A DNA stretch of 5,934 nucleotides from contig JAJRVC010000706.1 in NCBI GenBank assembly GCA_024277475.1, positions 1-5,934 on the forward strand, written 5' to 3'. Below, piece by piece: positions 1 through 5,934 of this stretch (its first letter is position 1; each line of letters begins with the position of its first letter). A program made the position numbers and the translations under genes. Source of the stretch: Deltaproteobacteria bacterium. GTDB lineage: Bacteria > Desulfobacterota > Desulfobacteria > Desulfobacterales > JAFDCJ01. Below the pieces are notes generated by a model. That model was given only the letters and a program-made list of their open reading frames with translations. It had not been told where the DNA came from and did no database searches.

Positions 1-555
1 GGCGAAGGCCAAAGTTTGGGTATTCCCCGCTCCTTTGGTGGACCCGGCTTGGGCATGTTCGCCGCAAAAGCACAATATATGCGCACTTTGCCCGGCAGGC
101 TGGTCGGCATCACCACGGACAGGGACGGTAACCGGGGGTTCGTGCTGACCATGGCCACCCGAGAGCAGCATATCCGCCGTGAAAAGGCAACATCTAATAT
201 CTGTTCCAATCAAGGATTATGTGCAACTGCAGCCGCCATATATATGGCTACACTCGGTGGATCTGGTATTCGAAGGCTCGCGCGATTAAACTTCGATAAA
301 TCCGAATATCTAAAAAAGGTATTCAAAGAAGCCGGCTTTTTGATTCCTTTTAAGACGCCTACCTTCAACGAGTTCGTGGTCCAATTCCCCAACAATTTTG
401 ATCGAACTTACCAGAGATTGCTTGGAAAAAAAATTGTTGCCGGTCTGCCGCTCGGCGAATATTACCCCGAGTTGGACGGTCATTATCTGCTGTGCGTAAC
501 TGAAACCATTTCTAAGGAAGATATGGATACTCTGGTTCAGGAGGTTGCATCATGA
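1..555 (+). CDS. gcvPA: Glycine dehydrogenase (decarboxylating) subunit 1, P-protein alpha subunit, 3' part
   Basis: This is the C-terminal 184 residues of the first subunit of the split glycine cleavage P-protein; the start lies outside the window, and the frame is open from base 1, so the TTG at 16 is not a real start. With GcvPB it forms the cytoplasmic PLP enzyme that decarboxylates glycine and passes the aminomethyl group to the lipoyl arm of GcvH. The fragment opens with the family's GEGQ-x-LGIP and FGGPGLG segments (residues 1-18), followed by PGRLVG and the very characteristic REQHIRREKATSNIC block at about residues 55-69. Family members are near 440-450 residues, so roughly 60 percent is missing upstream. 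The subunit carries no PLP lysine; that is in GcvPB. Its TGA overlaps the gcvPB ATG, which indicates translational coupling. Identity is very secure. Confidence 0.96.
   Translation, partial: GEGQSLGIPRSFGGPGLGMFAAKAQYMRTLPGRLVGITTDRDGNRGFVLTMATREQHIRREKATSNICSNQGLCATAAAIYMATLGGSGIRRLARLNFDKSEYLKKVFKEAGFLIPFKTPTFNEFVVQFPNNFDRTYQRLLGKKIVAGLPLGEYYPELDGHYLLCVTETISKEDMDTLVQEVAS
539..544 (+). promoter_or_regulatory. Ribosome binding site of gcvPB
   Basis: AGGAGG lies inside the last codons of gcvPA, seven bases before the gcvPB ATG at 552. It is a full-strength Shine-Dalgarno, so gcvPB can initiate on its own as well as by coupling through the ATGA overlap. This fits the need for equal amounts of the two P-protein subunits. 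Confidence 0.8.
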
Positions 556-2009
556 ATGGTACCATTGGCACAAACGGATTGATTTTTAATGAGCCGCTTC
601 TTTGGGAGAAAAGTGTTACAGGGCGATCCGGCTTTTCAATGCCGCGATCGGATGTCGACACCGCCCCCCTGGATGAGGGCATGATTGGTGAAAATCCCAA
701 AGCCCCGGATTTAAGTGAAGTCGATGTGGTCCGGCATTACATACGCCTTTCCCAGTGGAATTTTAGCGTGGATACCGGCATGTACCCGCTGGGATCCTGC
801 ACCATGAAGTACAACCCCAAAACCAATGAACGTCAAGCAAATTTGCCGGGTTTTGCGAGTGCCCATCCTTTGCTTCCTGATGAACTATGCCAAGGCACTT
901 TGCAGCTCATGTATGAATTGGAGCAATATCTGGCAGCCATTACCGGTATGGCTGCGGTAAGTCTGCAGCCGGCGGCCGGGGCTCAAGGCGAGCTGACCGG
1001 CATGTTGATCTTTTTTGCCAACCACAAAAGCAAGGGCGAAAGGCGCTCGAAAATTCTCATTCCGGACACATCCCACGGCACTAATCCTGCCAGTGCCGCC
1101 CTGTGCGGATTTAAATCGATTGCCGTCCAATCCAATCCGAACGGCGTGTTGTCACCTGAGACCGTTGCTGCACTCATGGATGAGGATACGGCCGGAATCA
1201 TGGTAACGAACCCGAACACGTTGGGTCTTTTTGAAGAGAATATTCAAGAAGTTGCCGAAATCGTCCACAGCAAAGGCGGATTGGTCTACGCGGATGGGGC
1301 CAATATGAATGCTGTTATGGGGTACGTGAACATGGCGGATAGCGGGGTGGATGTGCTGCATCTGAATCTGCACAAAACGTTTTCAACGCCGCACGGCGGT
1401 GGCGGCCCCGGTGCGGGACCGGTATGTGTTACCAGGAATCTTCAGCAGTTCTTGCCGGTACCACGCGTGCTTGAGAAGGACGGGGAATATGAGCTTTCGG
1501 AAAATTTCCCGGATTCGGTTGGCAAACTGCATGCATTTTATGGTAATTTCGGCATCCTCGTCCGAGCTTACAGCTATATCCGCAGCATGGGGAGTAAAAA
1601 TCTGAAGAAAGCTTCCCAACTTGCCGTGCTGAATGCCAGTTACATCAAGGAAAAACTTAAGAACCACTATCACCTTCCTTACGACCGGCCGTGCATGCAC
1701 GAATGCGTTTTTACCGACAAGAATCAGGAACCCTACCATGTGACCACCCTAGATATTGCCAAGCGTTTGATTGAATACGGGTTTCATCCCCCCACGATAT
1801 ATTTCCCCCTCGTGGTGAAAGGCGCCATAATGATCGAGCCAACCGAAACGGAATGTAAAGCCGATCTTGATGCCTTTGTTGAAGCAATGAAAGCCATCGC
1901 CAGGGAAACAGCAGAAAGTCCGGATCTGCTTACCGAAGCCCCTCGAATTTCCAAAGTTCGCAGACTGGATGAGACCAAAGCCGCTCGCAATCCCTGTCTG
2001 AGTGGCTGA
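552..2009 (+). CDS. gcvPB: Glycine dehydrogenase (decarboxylating) subunit 2, P-protein beta subunit
   Basis: This is the 485-residue PLP-binding subunit of the split glycine decarboxylase, full length for its family. It catalyses glycine decarboxylation with GcvPA and transfers the aminomethyl group to lipoylated GcvH. Landmarks seen: the YPLGSCTMKYNPK segment near residues 78-90; SLQPAAGAQGE around residues 137-147; DTSHGTNPASA in the middle; the YADGAN motif, whose Asp248 is expected to contact the pyridine nitrogen of PLP; and LHKTFSTPHGGGGPG, with Lys275 as the expected Schiff-base lysine. The C-terminal RRLDE-x-xAAR stretch is also family-typical. The start at 552 is supported by AGGAGG seven bases upstream and by the four-base overlap with gcvPA. 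lpd follows after 59 bases. No frameshift or missing catalytic residue was noticed. Confidence 0.97.
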   Translation: MNGTIGTNGLIFNEPLLWEKSVTGRSGFSMPRSDVDTAPLDEGMIGENPKAPDLSEVDVVRHYIRLSQWNFSVDTGMYPLGSCTMKYNPKTNERQANLPGFASAHPLLPDELCQGTLQLMYELEQYLAAITGMAAVSLQPAAGAQGELTGMLIFFANHKSKGERRSKILIPDTSHGTNPASAALCGFKSIAVQSNPNGVLSPETVAALMDEDTAGIMVTNPNTLGLFEENIQEVAEIVHSKGGLVYADGANMNAVMGYVNMADSGVDVLHLNLHKTFSTPHGGGGPGAGPVCVTRNLQQFLPVPRVLEKDGEYELSENFPDSVGKLHAFYGNFGILVRAYSYIRSMGSKNLKKASQLAVLNASYIKEKLKNHYHLPYDRPCMHECVFTDKNQEPYHVTTLDIAKRLIEYGFHPPTIYFPLVVKGAIMIEPTETECKADLDAFVEAMKAIARETAESPDLLTEAPRISKVRRLDETKAARNPCLSG

Positions 2010-2054
2010 ATACCGAAAATTTAATGCCGACCAGGCTATATGAAATCCAAATCC

Positions 2055-2059
2055 AGGAG
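2055..2059 (+). promoter_or_regulatory. Ribosome binding site that sets the lpd start
   Basis: AGGAG stands nine bases before the ATG at 2069. The in-frame ATG at 2024 has no purine-rich element before it and would add 15 residues ahead of the normal dinucleotide-binding strand. The site therefore favours 2069 as the true lpd start. Confidence 0.75.
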
Positions 2060-2068
2060 TTGTCAAAA

Positions 2069-3502
2069 ATGAAACCCAGAGTTTTAATTATCGGAGCTGG
2101 GCCGGGGGGGTATGTAGCTGCCATTCGCGCAGCTCAATTGGGGGCGGAAGTAACTGTCATCGAAGACGACAATGTTGGCGGCACCTGTCTTAACTGGGGG
2201 TGTATTCCCTCAAAAGTAATGATAACGACCGCCGAACTTATAGAGAAATTTCATCGTGCCGATCACTTCGGGATTGATCTGAAAGGATCGGTTCAGCTGA
2301 ATATGCAAAAATTGATGGCCCGCAAGCAGGCAGTCGTCAAGAATCAGGCCTCGGGAATTCTCAAACTATTCAAAAATTACCAAATCGGTTATCTGAAGGG
2401 CTCCGGATTCATCAAAGGCCCGGGGATGGCGTCAGCAAAAGGTCCGGCTGGTGATGAGGCGACAATAAGCTGGGACCGGCTGATTCTTGCCACCGGCACC
2501 CGACCTGCTATGATTCCAAACTTTTCTTTTGACGGGCACAGAGTGCTTTCCAGCAATCACGCCCTGAATCTTGAGAAAGTGCCGGAGACCATTTTAATTG
2601 TAGGCGGTGGTGTTATCGGTTGCGAATTTGCCTGCATGCTGTCCTCTTTGGGCGCATCGGTCACGCTTGTGGAGGCACTGTCTCGTTTGCTGCTGTTGCC
2701 GTCAGTAGATGAGTCCTGCTCAAAAGTGATACTGCGCGAGATGAAAAAACGGAAGATCAAATGTTTATTAAACCGGACGGTGATTGATTGTGAGAAAGCA
2801 GCCGGACGCTTGCAGGTGGCTATAGGGCCGTCTCCATTCTTAAAAAATCCGTCGTATAAGGACAAGGAACAGTTGATTTGTTCAGTGGATAAAATGTTAG
2901 TCTGCATTGGACGCCAGCCGAACAGTTTCGGCATTGGACTGGAAAACATCGGAGTGCGGACGGATAAAAAAGGATGGATTGTCGCTGACGAGCAAATGCA
3001 AACCAATGTGGATAATGTATACGCCATTGGCGATATCTTAGGTCCATCCCGGATTATGCTGGCCCATGTGGCCTCGACCGAAGGAATTGTTGCAGCCGAA
3101 AACACGATGGGCTCGAATCGCAAAATGGATTATAGTGCGGTTCCCTCAGCAATTTTTACCTCCCCTGAAGTAGCCTGCGTCGGACTTTCCGAACAGCAGG
3201 CTATTGAAGGAGGGTTTGAAATTCGTACGGAAAGTGTTCTCTTCCGCTCCATCGGAAAGGCACAGGTAATGGGAGAAATTAGCGGTGAAGCTAAAGTCAT
3301 TTCCGATGCGAATAACGGAAAGGTACTCGGAGTTCATATCATAGGGCCCCATGCCACGGATCTCATTGCCGAATCGACCCTTGCTGTTCGGCTTGCAGCG
3401 ACTGTTAAAGATATCGGCGAGACCATTCATGCACATCCAACCCTGTCTGAAATCATGCTCGAATTGGCTCATAAAGCGGAAGGACATTCAATCCACGGAT
3501 AA
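2069..3502 (+). CDS. lpdA: Dihydrolipoyl dehydrogenase (E3 / L-protein)
   Basis: This 477-residue cytoplasmic FAD flavoprotein, of usual family length, reoxidises the dihydrolipoyl group of GcvH (or of 2-oxoacid dehydrogenase E2) using NAD+. Visible motifs in order: the N-terminal FAD-binding GAGPGG (residues 9-14); the redox disulfide in GGTCLNWGCIPSK, with Cys40 and Cys45; a second Rossmann motif GGGVIG for NAD in the middle; the YAIGD motif that closes the FAD site; and the interface HAHPTLSE near the C-terminus, whose His456 and Glu461 form the expected catalytic dyad. All key residues are present. The start at 2069 gives the canonical short N-terminus (KPRVLIIGAGPGG) and has a good ribosome site; the ATG at 2024 is less likely. 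It lies directly behind gcvPB in the same orientation, so it is probably the L-protein of glycine cleavage. A more distant pyridine nucleotide-disulfide oxidoreductase is unlikely, given the HxHPT-x-SE motif. Confidence 0.95.
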   Translation: MKPRVLIIGAGPGGYVAAIRAAQLGAEVTVIEDDNVGGTCLNWGCIPSKVMITTAELIEKFHRADHFGIDLKGSVQLNMQKLMARKQAVVKNQASGILKLFKNYQIGYLKGSGFIKGPGMASAKGPAGDEATISWDRLILATGTRPAMIPNFSFDGHRVLSSNHALNLEKVPETILIVGGGVIGCEFACMLSSLGASVTLVEALSRLLLLPSVDESCSKVILREMKKRKIKCLLNRTVIDCEKAAGRLQVAIGPSPFLKNPSYKDKEQLICSVDKMLVCIGRQPNSFGIGLENIGVRTDKKGWIVADEQMQTNVDNVYAIGDILGPSRIMLAHVASTEGIVAAENTMGSNRKMDYSAVPSAIFTSPEVACVGLSEQQAIEGGFEIRTESVLFRSIGKAQVMGEISGEAKVISDANNGKVLGVHIIGPHATDLIAESTLAVRLAATVKDIGETIHAHPTLSEIMLELAHKAEGHSIHG

Positions 3503-3541
3503 AACCTGTTCAGAATTCAAATTGGGTTCGGTTATTGGTCG

Positions 3542-3643
3542 CGATGCCATTTCGAAGATATCACACGCGCTGATATCTATGGGTTCTGTGTTCCCTTTGC
3601 ACTGGATCTTATGCGCCTTTCAGAGGAGGTTGGAATTCCTGTC
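3542..3643 (+). pseudogene. Relic of an HMGL-family synthase gene (Re-citrate / homocitrate synthase-like), internal fragment
   Basis: Thirty-four codons in this frame read like a conserved internal piece of the HMG-CoA lyase-like, isopropylmalate/homocitrate/Re-citrate synthase family. The stretch begins CHFEDITRADIYGF, continues VPFALDLMRL and ends with SEEVGIPV. From memory of the family, the sequence RCHFEDITRADIYGF..PF...LM.L.EE.GI.V is typical; the family would continue with a KIR-x-CDTMG segment. That continuation is absent in all three frames, as are the N-terminal and C-terminal halves (family members are several hundred residues). No start codon or ribosome site serves the piece. 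The lpd TAA sits upstream in the same frame, with no plausible start between. It is therefore a decayed remnant, not a gene. The family is recognised by eye, not by alignment; the exact member (Re-citrate synthase, homocitrate synthase or related) cannot be decided. Confidence 0.65.
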
Positions 3644-3650
3644 TGCAGAC
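3641..3650. repeat. 10-base perfect palindrome at the relic's end
   Basis: GTCTGCAGAC equals its own reverse complement. It lies exactly where recognisable homology of the relic stops, eight bases before the recD stop codon on the opposite strand. It has no loop and no T-run, so it is not a terminator. It could be a trace of the recombination junction or chance. Confidence 0.4.
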
Positions 3651-3657
3651 CTACCCA

Positions 3658-5658
3658 CTACCACATCAAACCCGATTGCCGCTTAATTTTCTTTTGCAGC
3701 GCAGTATTCAAAGCCGGCCGCGTGCCATACAACAGCACCCGCTTTTTGGCCCTGGTTATACCCGTGTAGACAATCTCCCGGGTAAGCAGCCTATGGTTTT
3801 CATCATCGGGCAGGACCAGCAGGACGTCATCAAACTCTGAACCCTGGCTCTTGTGAACCGTCATGGCAAAAGCAAATTCCCAGGATGGCAAAAGATTCAC
3901 CGGAAAGCTGATATAGGTGCCGGAGCGATGAAAAAATGCCCTGTATGTCTCGTTGGTATCTTTAATTATAACCCCGACATCCCCGTTGAAGAGCTCTTTT
4001 GAATAGTCATTGCGGGTAATGATCACCAGGGCGCCGGAAAAACCGTCCGATTGCCCTTTGGCTGAAGGATCAAAAAAATGGATCAGGTAATCGGCAATCA
4101 CGTCATTGATGACCGTACACCCATAGATGCCACTTCGAAGAAAGGACAATATTCTCGCCCGTTCGACCACCGAAAATATCCGGCCCAATAAAGACCTTCC
4201 CTCTTCGGATGATGTGATGTTGTCGGCTATCATCATCCCCGCCCTTGTGATTAAAGCCGCATAGCTTTCTTCATCACCGGATATCGGGCTAAGATACTGA
4301 ACGTTTACCCACTGATAAAGGTGTTCCTGCCAGTTGCCGAAACTTTCTGCAGTGACAAAAGCCCATTGATCCGCGGCTTGCGACAGTGCCTTGTCAAAAG
4401 CAACGGCTTTAAACGGCGGGAAAGCACCCTGATTGGCTTGAGTTGCCAGTTTCAGAAGATTGGTTCCCGAACGGTAAACCTTTTGCAAAACAACAAACCG
4501 CTCTTTGAATCTTGCCGCCCGGATCCCATCCGGAATCATTTCTGCAAAAACAGCCCCGGCCTCCACGGAAGGCAACTGATTTTTATCTCCCAGTAAAATA
4601 AGCTTTGTTTGCGCCGGATCGACGGCCTGGAGAAATTTGTCCAGCATGACGACATCGACCATGGAGACTTCATCGACCACCACCACGGATGCAGGCAGCG
4701 GATTCGTCTCCCGATAATAAAACTCGTGCTGATAGCTTCTGTAACCCAGGATTTTATGTAAGGTGCTGCCCTTCAGATCCAAAAGGGCCGAATCGCAGGA
4801 AGAGAGCTCCCGGATGGAAGCGAGGTTGTTTTGAACCGTTTCGGTCATTCTTTGGGCTGCACGCCCGGTGGGCGCCCCAAGGATAATGCGGGATACCGGG
4901 ATATCTTCTCGAACAAGGCAACGAAGAATATTGACCATCAGTGAGGTCTTACCGGTTCCCGGCCCACCGGAAATGATTGAAAACTGGAATTTCAGAGCCA
5001 GCCGGATGGCCTCTATTTGCTGCGGATCTCTTGCAATCGGGCTATCGCTTGATCCCACCCGGATGGCAAGCCGATCAGCATAGATCTCGTCAATGAGTGC
5101 GTCAATCTTTTGATCTTGAGGGGTTAATGAAACCGTTGCTTTTAAAAATGCTTCCATTCGATTTTTAAGTCGCTTTTCGTGCACATGATACTTTTGAAAA
5201 TAGAGCAAATCCCTGCCGCTTGACTCATCCAGGATCAACGGCAAATATTCTGCGCCGTTTTTCGTAATCAGTTTTTGATACCGGCCCGCTGCGAGACCGG
5301 ATAAAAAATCGTCCAAAATGGTCTTCACAGTTTTTCTATCACTGGCAGGCAAATGGTTTGAGAATTGTCTTTGATCGAGATTCAGGCAGAGGCTGCCTTC
5401 CTGAAGGCCGGCGAACATGGCCATCAACACCACAGCAAGCGGCAGATCCCCCCGACAATCACCAAATTCAATTAGGTCCCTGAGGGTCATGTAATCCAGC
5501 AAGGAGAGCTCCATTTGGCGGATAAACGGTACAAGCGGTGCAATCGTCGTTTTTTCCGTTCCCTCAAATATCTTGAAAGCGACCAGGTGTTCTATAAACT
5601 GATCTTCGCTATCATTAAAAACTGTCATGATGCTGTGGGCTCCGTTAAAATCATTCAT
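3658..5658 (-). CDS. recD: Exodeoxyribonuclease V alpha subunit, RecD helicase
   Basis: This 666-residue SF1B 5'-3' DNA helicase is the fast motor subunit of RecBCD, which resects double-strand breaks and degrades linear DNA. E. coli RecD is about 608 residues. Seen in order: a family-like N-terminal domain; the DPQQ segment (about 211-214) as Q-motif; Walker A GGPGTGKT at 231-238 with Lys237; Walker B VVVVDEVSM at 325-333 with Asp329 and Glu330; motif III GDKNQLPSVEAG at 357-368; KVYRSG near 393-398; an SH3-like insert with TRNDY...LFNGDVG at about 548-562; motif V TVHKSQGSEF at 600-609; and motif VI VYTGITRAKKR at 630-640. All helicase motifs look intact. The ATG at 5658 lies three bases after the recB stop and lacks a clear Shine-Dalgarno, so coupled re-initiation is likely; Met11 (ATG at 5628) with GGAG 11 bases upstream is an alternative. 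The C-terminus stops soon after the family-typical R-x-SGL. Confidence 0.95.
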   Translation of the reverse strand: MNDFNGAHSIMTVFNDSEDQFIEHLVAFKIFEGTEKTTIAPLVPFIRQMELSLLDYMTLRDLIEFGDCRGDLPLAVVLMAMFAGLQEGSLCLNLDQRQFSNHLPASDRKTVKTILDDFLSGLAAGRYQKLITKNGAEYLPLILDESSGRDLLYFQKYHVHEKRLKNRMEAFLKATVSLTPQDQKIDALIDEIYADRLAIRVGSSDSPIARDPQQIEAIRLALKFQFSIISGGPGTGKTSLMVNILRCLVREDIPVSRIILGAPTGRAAQRMTETVQNNLASIRELSSCDSALLDLKGSTLHKILGYRSYQHEFYYRETNPLPASVVVVDEVSMVDVVMLDKFLQAVDPAQTKLILLGDKNQLPSVEAGAVFAEMIPDGIRAARFKERFVVLQKVYRSGTNLLKLATQANQGAFPPFKAVAFDKALSQAADQWAFVTAESFGNWQEHLYQWVNVQYLSPISGDEESYAALITRAGMMIADNITSSEEGRSLLGRIFSVVERARILSFLRSGIYGCTVINDVIADYLIHFFDPSAKGQSDGFSGALVIITRNDYSKELFNGDVGVIIKDTNETYRAFFHRSGTYISFPVNLLPSWEFAFAMTVHKSQGSEFDDVLLVLPDDENHRLLTREIVYTGITRAKKRVLLYGTRPALNTALQKKIKRQSGLMW

Positions 5659-5661
5659 TAA

Positions 5662-5934
5662 TTATTCAACCGTGCCGGATATCCGGCCTCTAATTTCTGA
5701 CTCAAGTTCCTCCAGGGTGCCCACCTCAGCCGGCGAAACAAAATGAATTCCGTTCCCGTTTCCCGTCCCCATGCCGCGGATAAAAAAATAAAATACGCCG
5801 CCGAACCGGCTGCTTGCATCGGACCGATCTCCAAACGCCTGTTTCAACCAACGCAGCACGGCAACCGTGTACAGCTTGTATTGCATAGAGTATCCCGCAG
5901 CATCCATACAAACCTCCAGGGCTTTGCGTCCATA
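5662..5934 (-). CDS. recB: Exodeoxyribonuclease V beta subunit, RecB C-terminal end (partial)
   Basis: The frame is open from the right edge of the window to a TAA at 5662-5664, giving the last 90 residues of RecB. RecB is the 3'-5' helicase and carries the only nuclease domain of RecBCD. This piece is the end of that nuclease domain: MQYKLYTVAVLRWL (residues 17-30) contains the Q-x3-Y motif (Gln18, Tyr22) that marks RecB-type nucleases and matches LQYQLYTLALHRYL of E. coli RecB. FGGVFYFFIRGM (44-55) corresponds to the FGG...Y-F-RG segment. The catalytic Asp and Lys residues lie upstream, outside the window. The internal ATG at 5907 is not a start, since homology runs through it. recD follows after three bases, so the two are co-transcribed. 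Slight doubt remains only because most of the protein is unseen. Confidence 0.92.
   Translation of the reverse strand, partial: YGRKALEVCMDAAGYSMQYKLYTVAVLRWLKQAFGDRSDASSRFGGVFYFFIRGMGTGNGNGIHFVSPAEVGTLEELESEIRGRISGTVE

Larger units (their letters stand above)
3503..3657. other. Gap between the convergent lpd and recD genes
   Basis: The space between the two stop codons holds the HMGL-family relic and nothing else recognisable. No GC-rich hairpin followed by a T-run is present on either strand, so the convergent transcripts have no obvious intrinsic terminator here. A 10-base perfect palindrome lies at 3641-3650, and an AT-rich imperfect hairpin could form at 3556-3578. Confidence 0.6.

Noticed and set aside
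2024..2068. Upstream ATG start for lpd at 2024
   Set aside because: It has no ribosome site and would add 15 residues ahead of the canonical N-terminus; the ATG at 2069 has AGGAG at nine bases.
2104..2110. G7 run at the start of lpd (and an A8 run at 426-433 in gcvPA) as phase-variation tracts
   Set aside because: Both are explained by conserved codons (PGGY in the FAD motif; GKKI in GcvPA), are short, and lie in housekeeping genes where on/off switching is not expected.
2557..3123. Long (188-codon) open frame on the - strand inside lpd
   Set aside because: It lies wholly antisense to an intact, motif-complete lpd, its translation has no recognisable domain, and no ribosome site or operon partner supports it.
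3556..3578. Inverted repeat AGATATC...GATATCT after lpd as a terminator
   Set aside because: The 7-base stem is AT-rich, the loop is 9 bases and no T-run follows; both arms are explained by codons of the relic (EDI and ADI).
3500..3643. Stop-codon readthrough making an Lpd-synthase fusion, since the relic is in the lpd frame
   Set aside because: Lpd ends at a normal length after its catalytic HAHPTLSE motif, the stop is TAA, and the relic is only 34 codons long; the shared frame is a one-in-three coincidence.
3351..3686. 111-codon + strand frame running from lpd into the gap and the recD end
   Set aside because: Its first half is an out-of-frame shadow of lpd and its last part is antisense to recD; only the short EFKLGSVIGR piece may matter, as part of the decayed relic.
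3644..3766. Extension of the relic's frame past 3643 until the TAG near 3765
   Set aside because: From about 3658 the sequence is the antisense of the recD 3' end, and the translation there no longer resembles the synthase family.

Overview
The window holds two convergent gene blocks. On the + strand lies the 3' end of a glycine cleavage system operon: the end of gcvPA, complete gcvPB and complete lpd. On the - strand, read from the right edge, lie the last 90 codons of recB and a complete recD. Only about 155 bases separate the two blocks. No RNA gene, insertion sequence, CRISPR array, tRNA or convincing terminator was seen.

The organism is a bacterium of moderate GC content. The P-protein is split into two subunits, PA and PB, the arrangement common in many anaerobes, Gram-positives, Thermus-type bacteria and Desulfobacterota, and unlike the single fused GcvP of E. 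coli. A RecBCD-type (not AddAB-type) helicase-nuclease together with split GcvP, and a fragment resembling the anaerobe-type (Re-)citrate synthase/homocitrate synthase family, point to a sulfate-reducing Desulfobacterota (Desulfobacterales-like) lineage. That placement is an inference from gene content.

Layout. 1-555: gcvPA C-terminal part. 552-2009: gcvPB, overlapping gcvPA by four bases (ATGA). 2069-3502: lpd, which starts 59 bases after gcvPB at an ATG with a good Shine-Dalgarno. 3503-3657: gap that contains a 34-codon piece of an HMGL/isopropylmalate-homocitrate-Re-citrate synthase-like gene with both ends missing. 3658-5658: recD (- strand). 5662-5934: recB C-terminus (- strand), three bases upstream of the recD start.

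How they work together. GcvPA and GcvPB form the PLP-dependent glycine decarboxylase that loads the aminomethyl group onto lipoyl-GcvH. Lpd reoxidises the dihydrolipoyl arm with NAD+, so its place in this operon suggests an E3 dedicated to glycine cleavage (or to glycine synthesis in the reductive direction). RecB and RecD are the two motor subunits of the double-strand-break repair and DNA-degrading complex, with recC expected outside the window.

The window is mostly ordinary. The one thing that stands out is the gene relic between lpd and recD. It ends within a 10-base palindrome right next to the recD stop codon and marks a past deletion or rearrangement at the junction of the two blocks.
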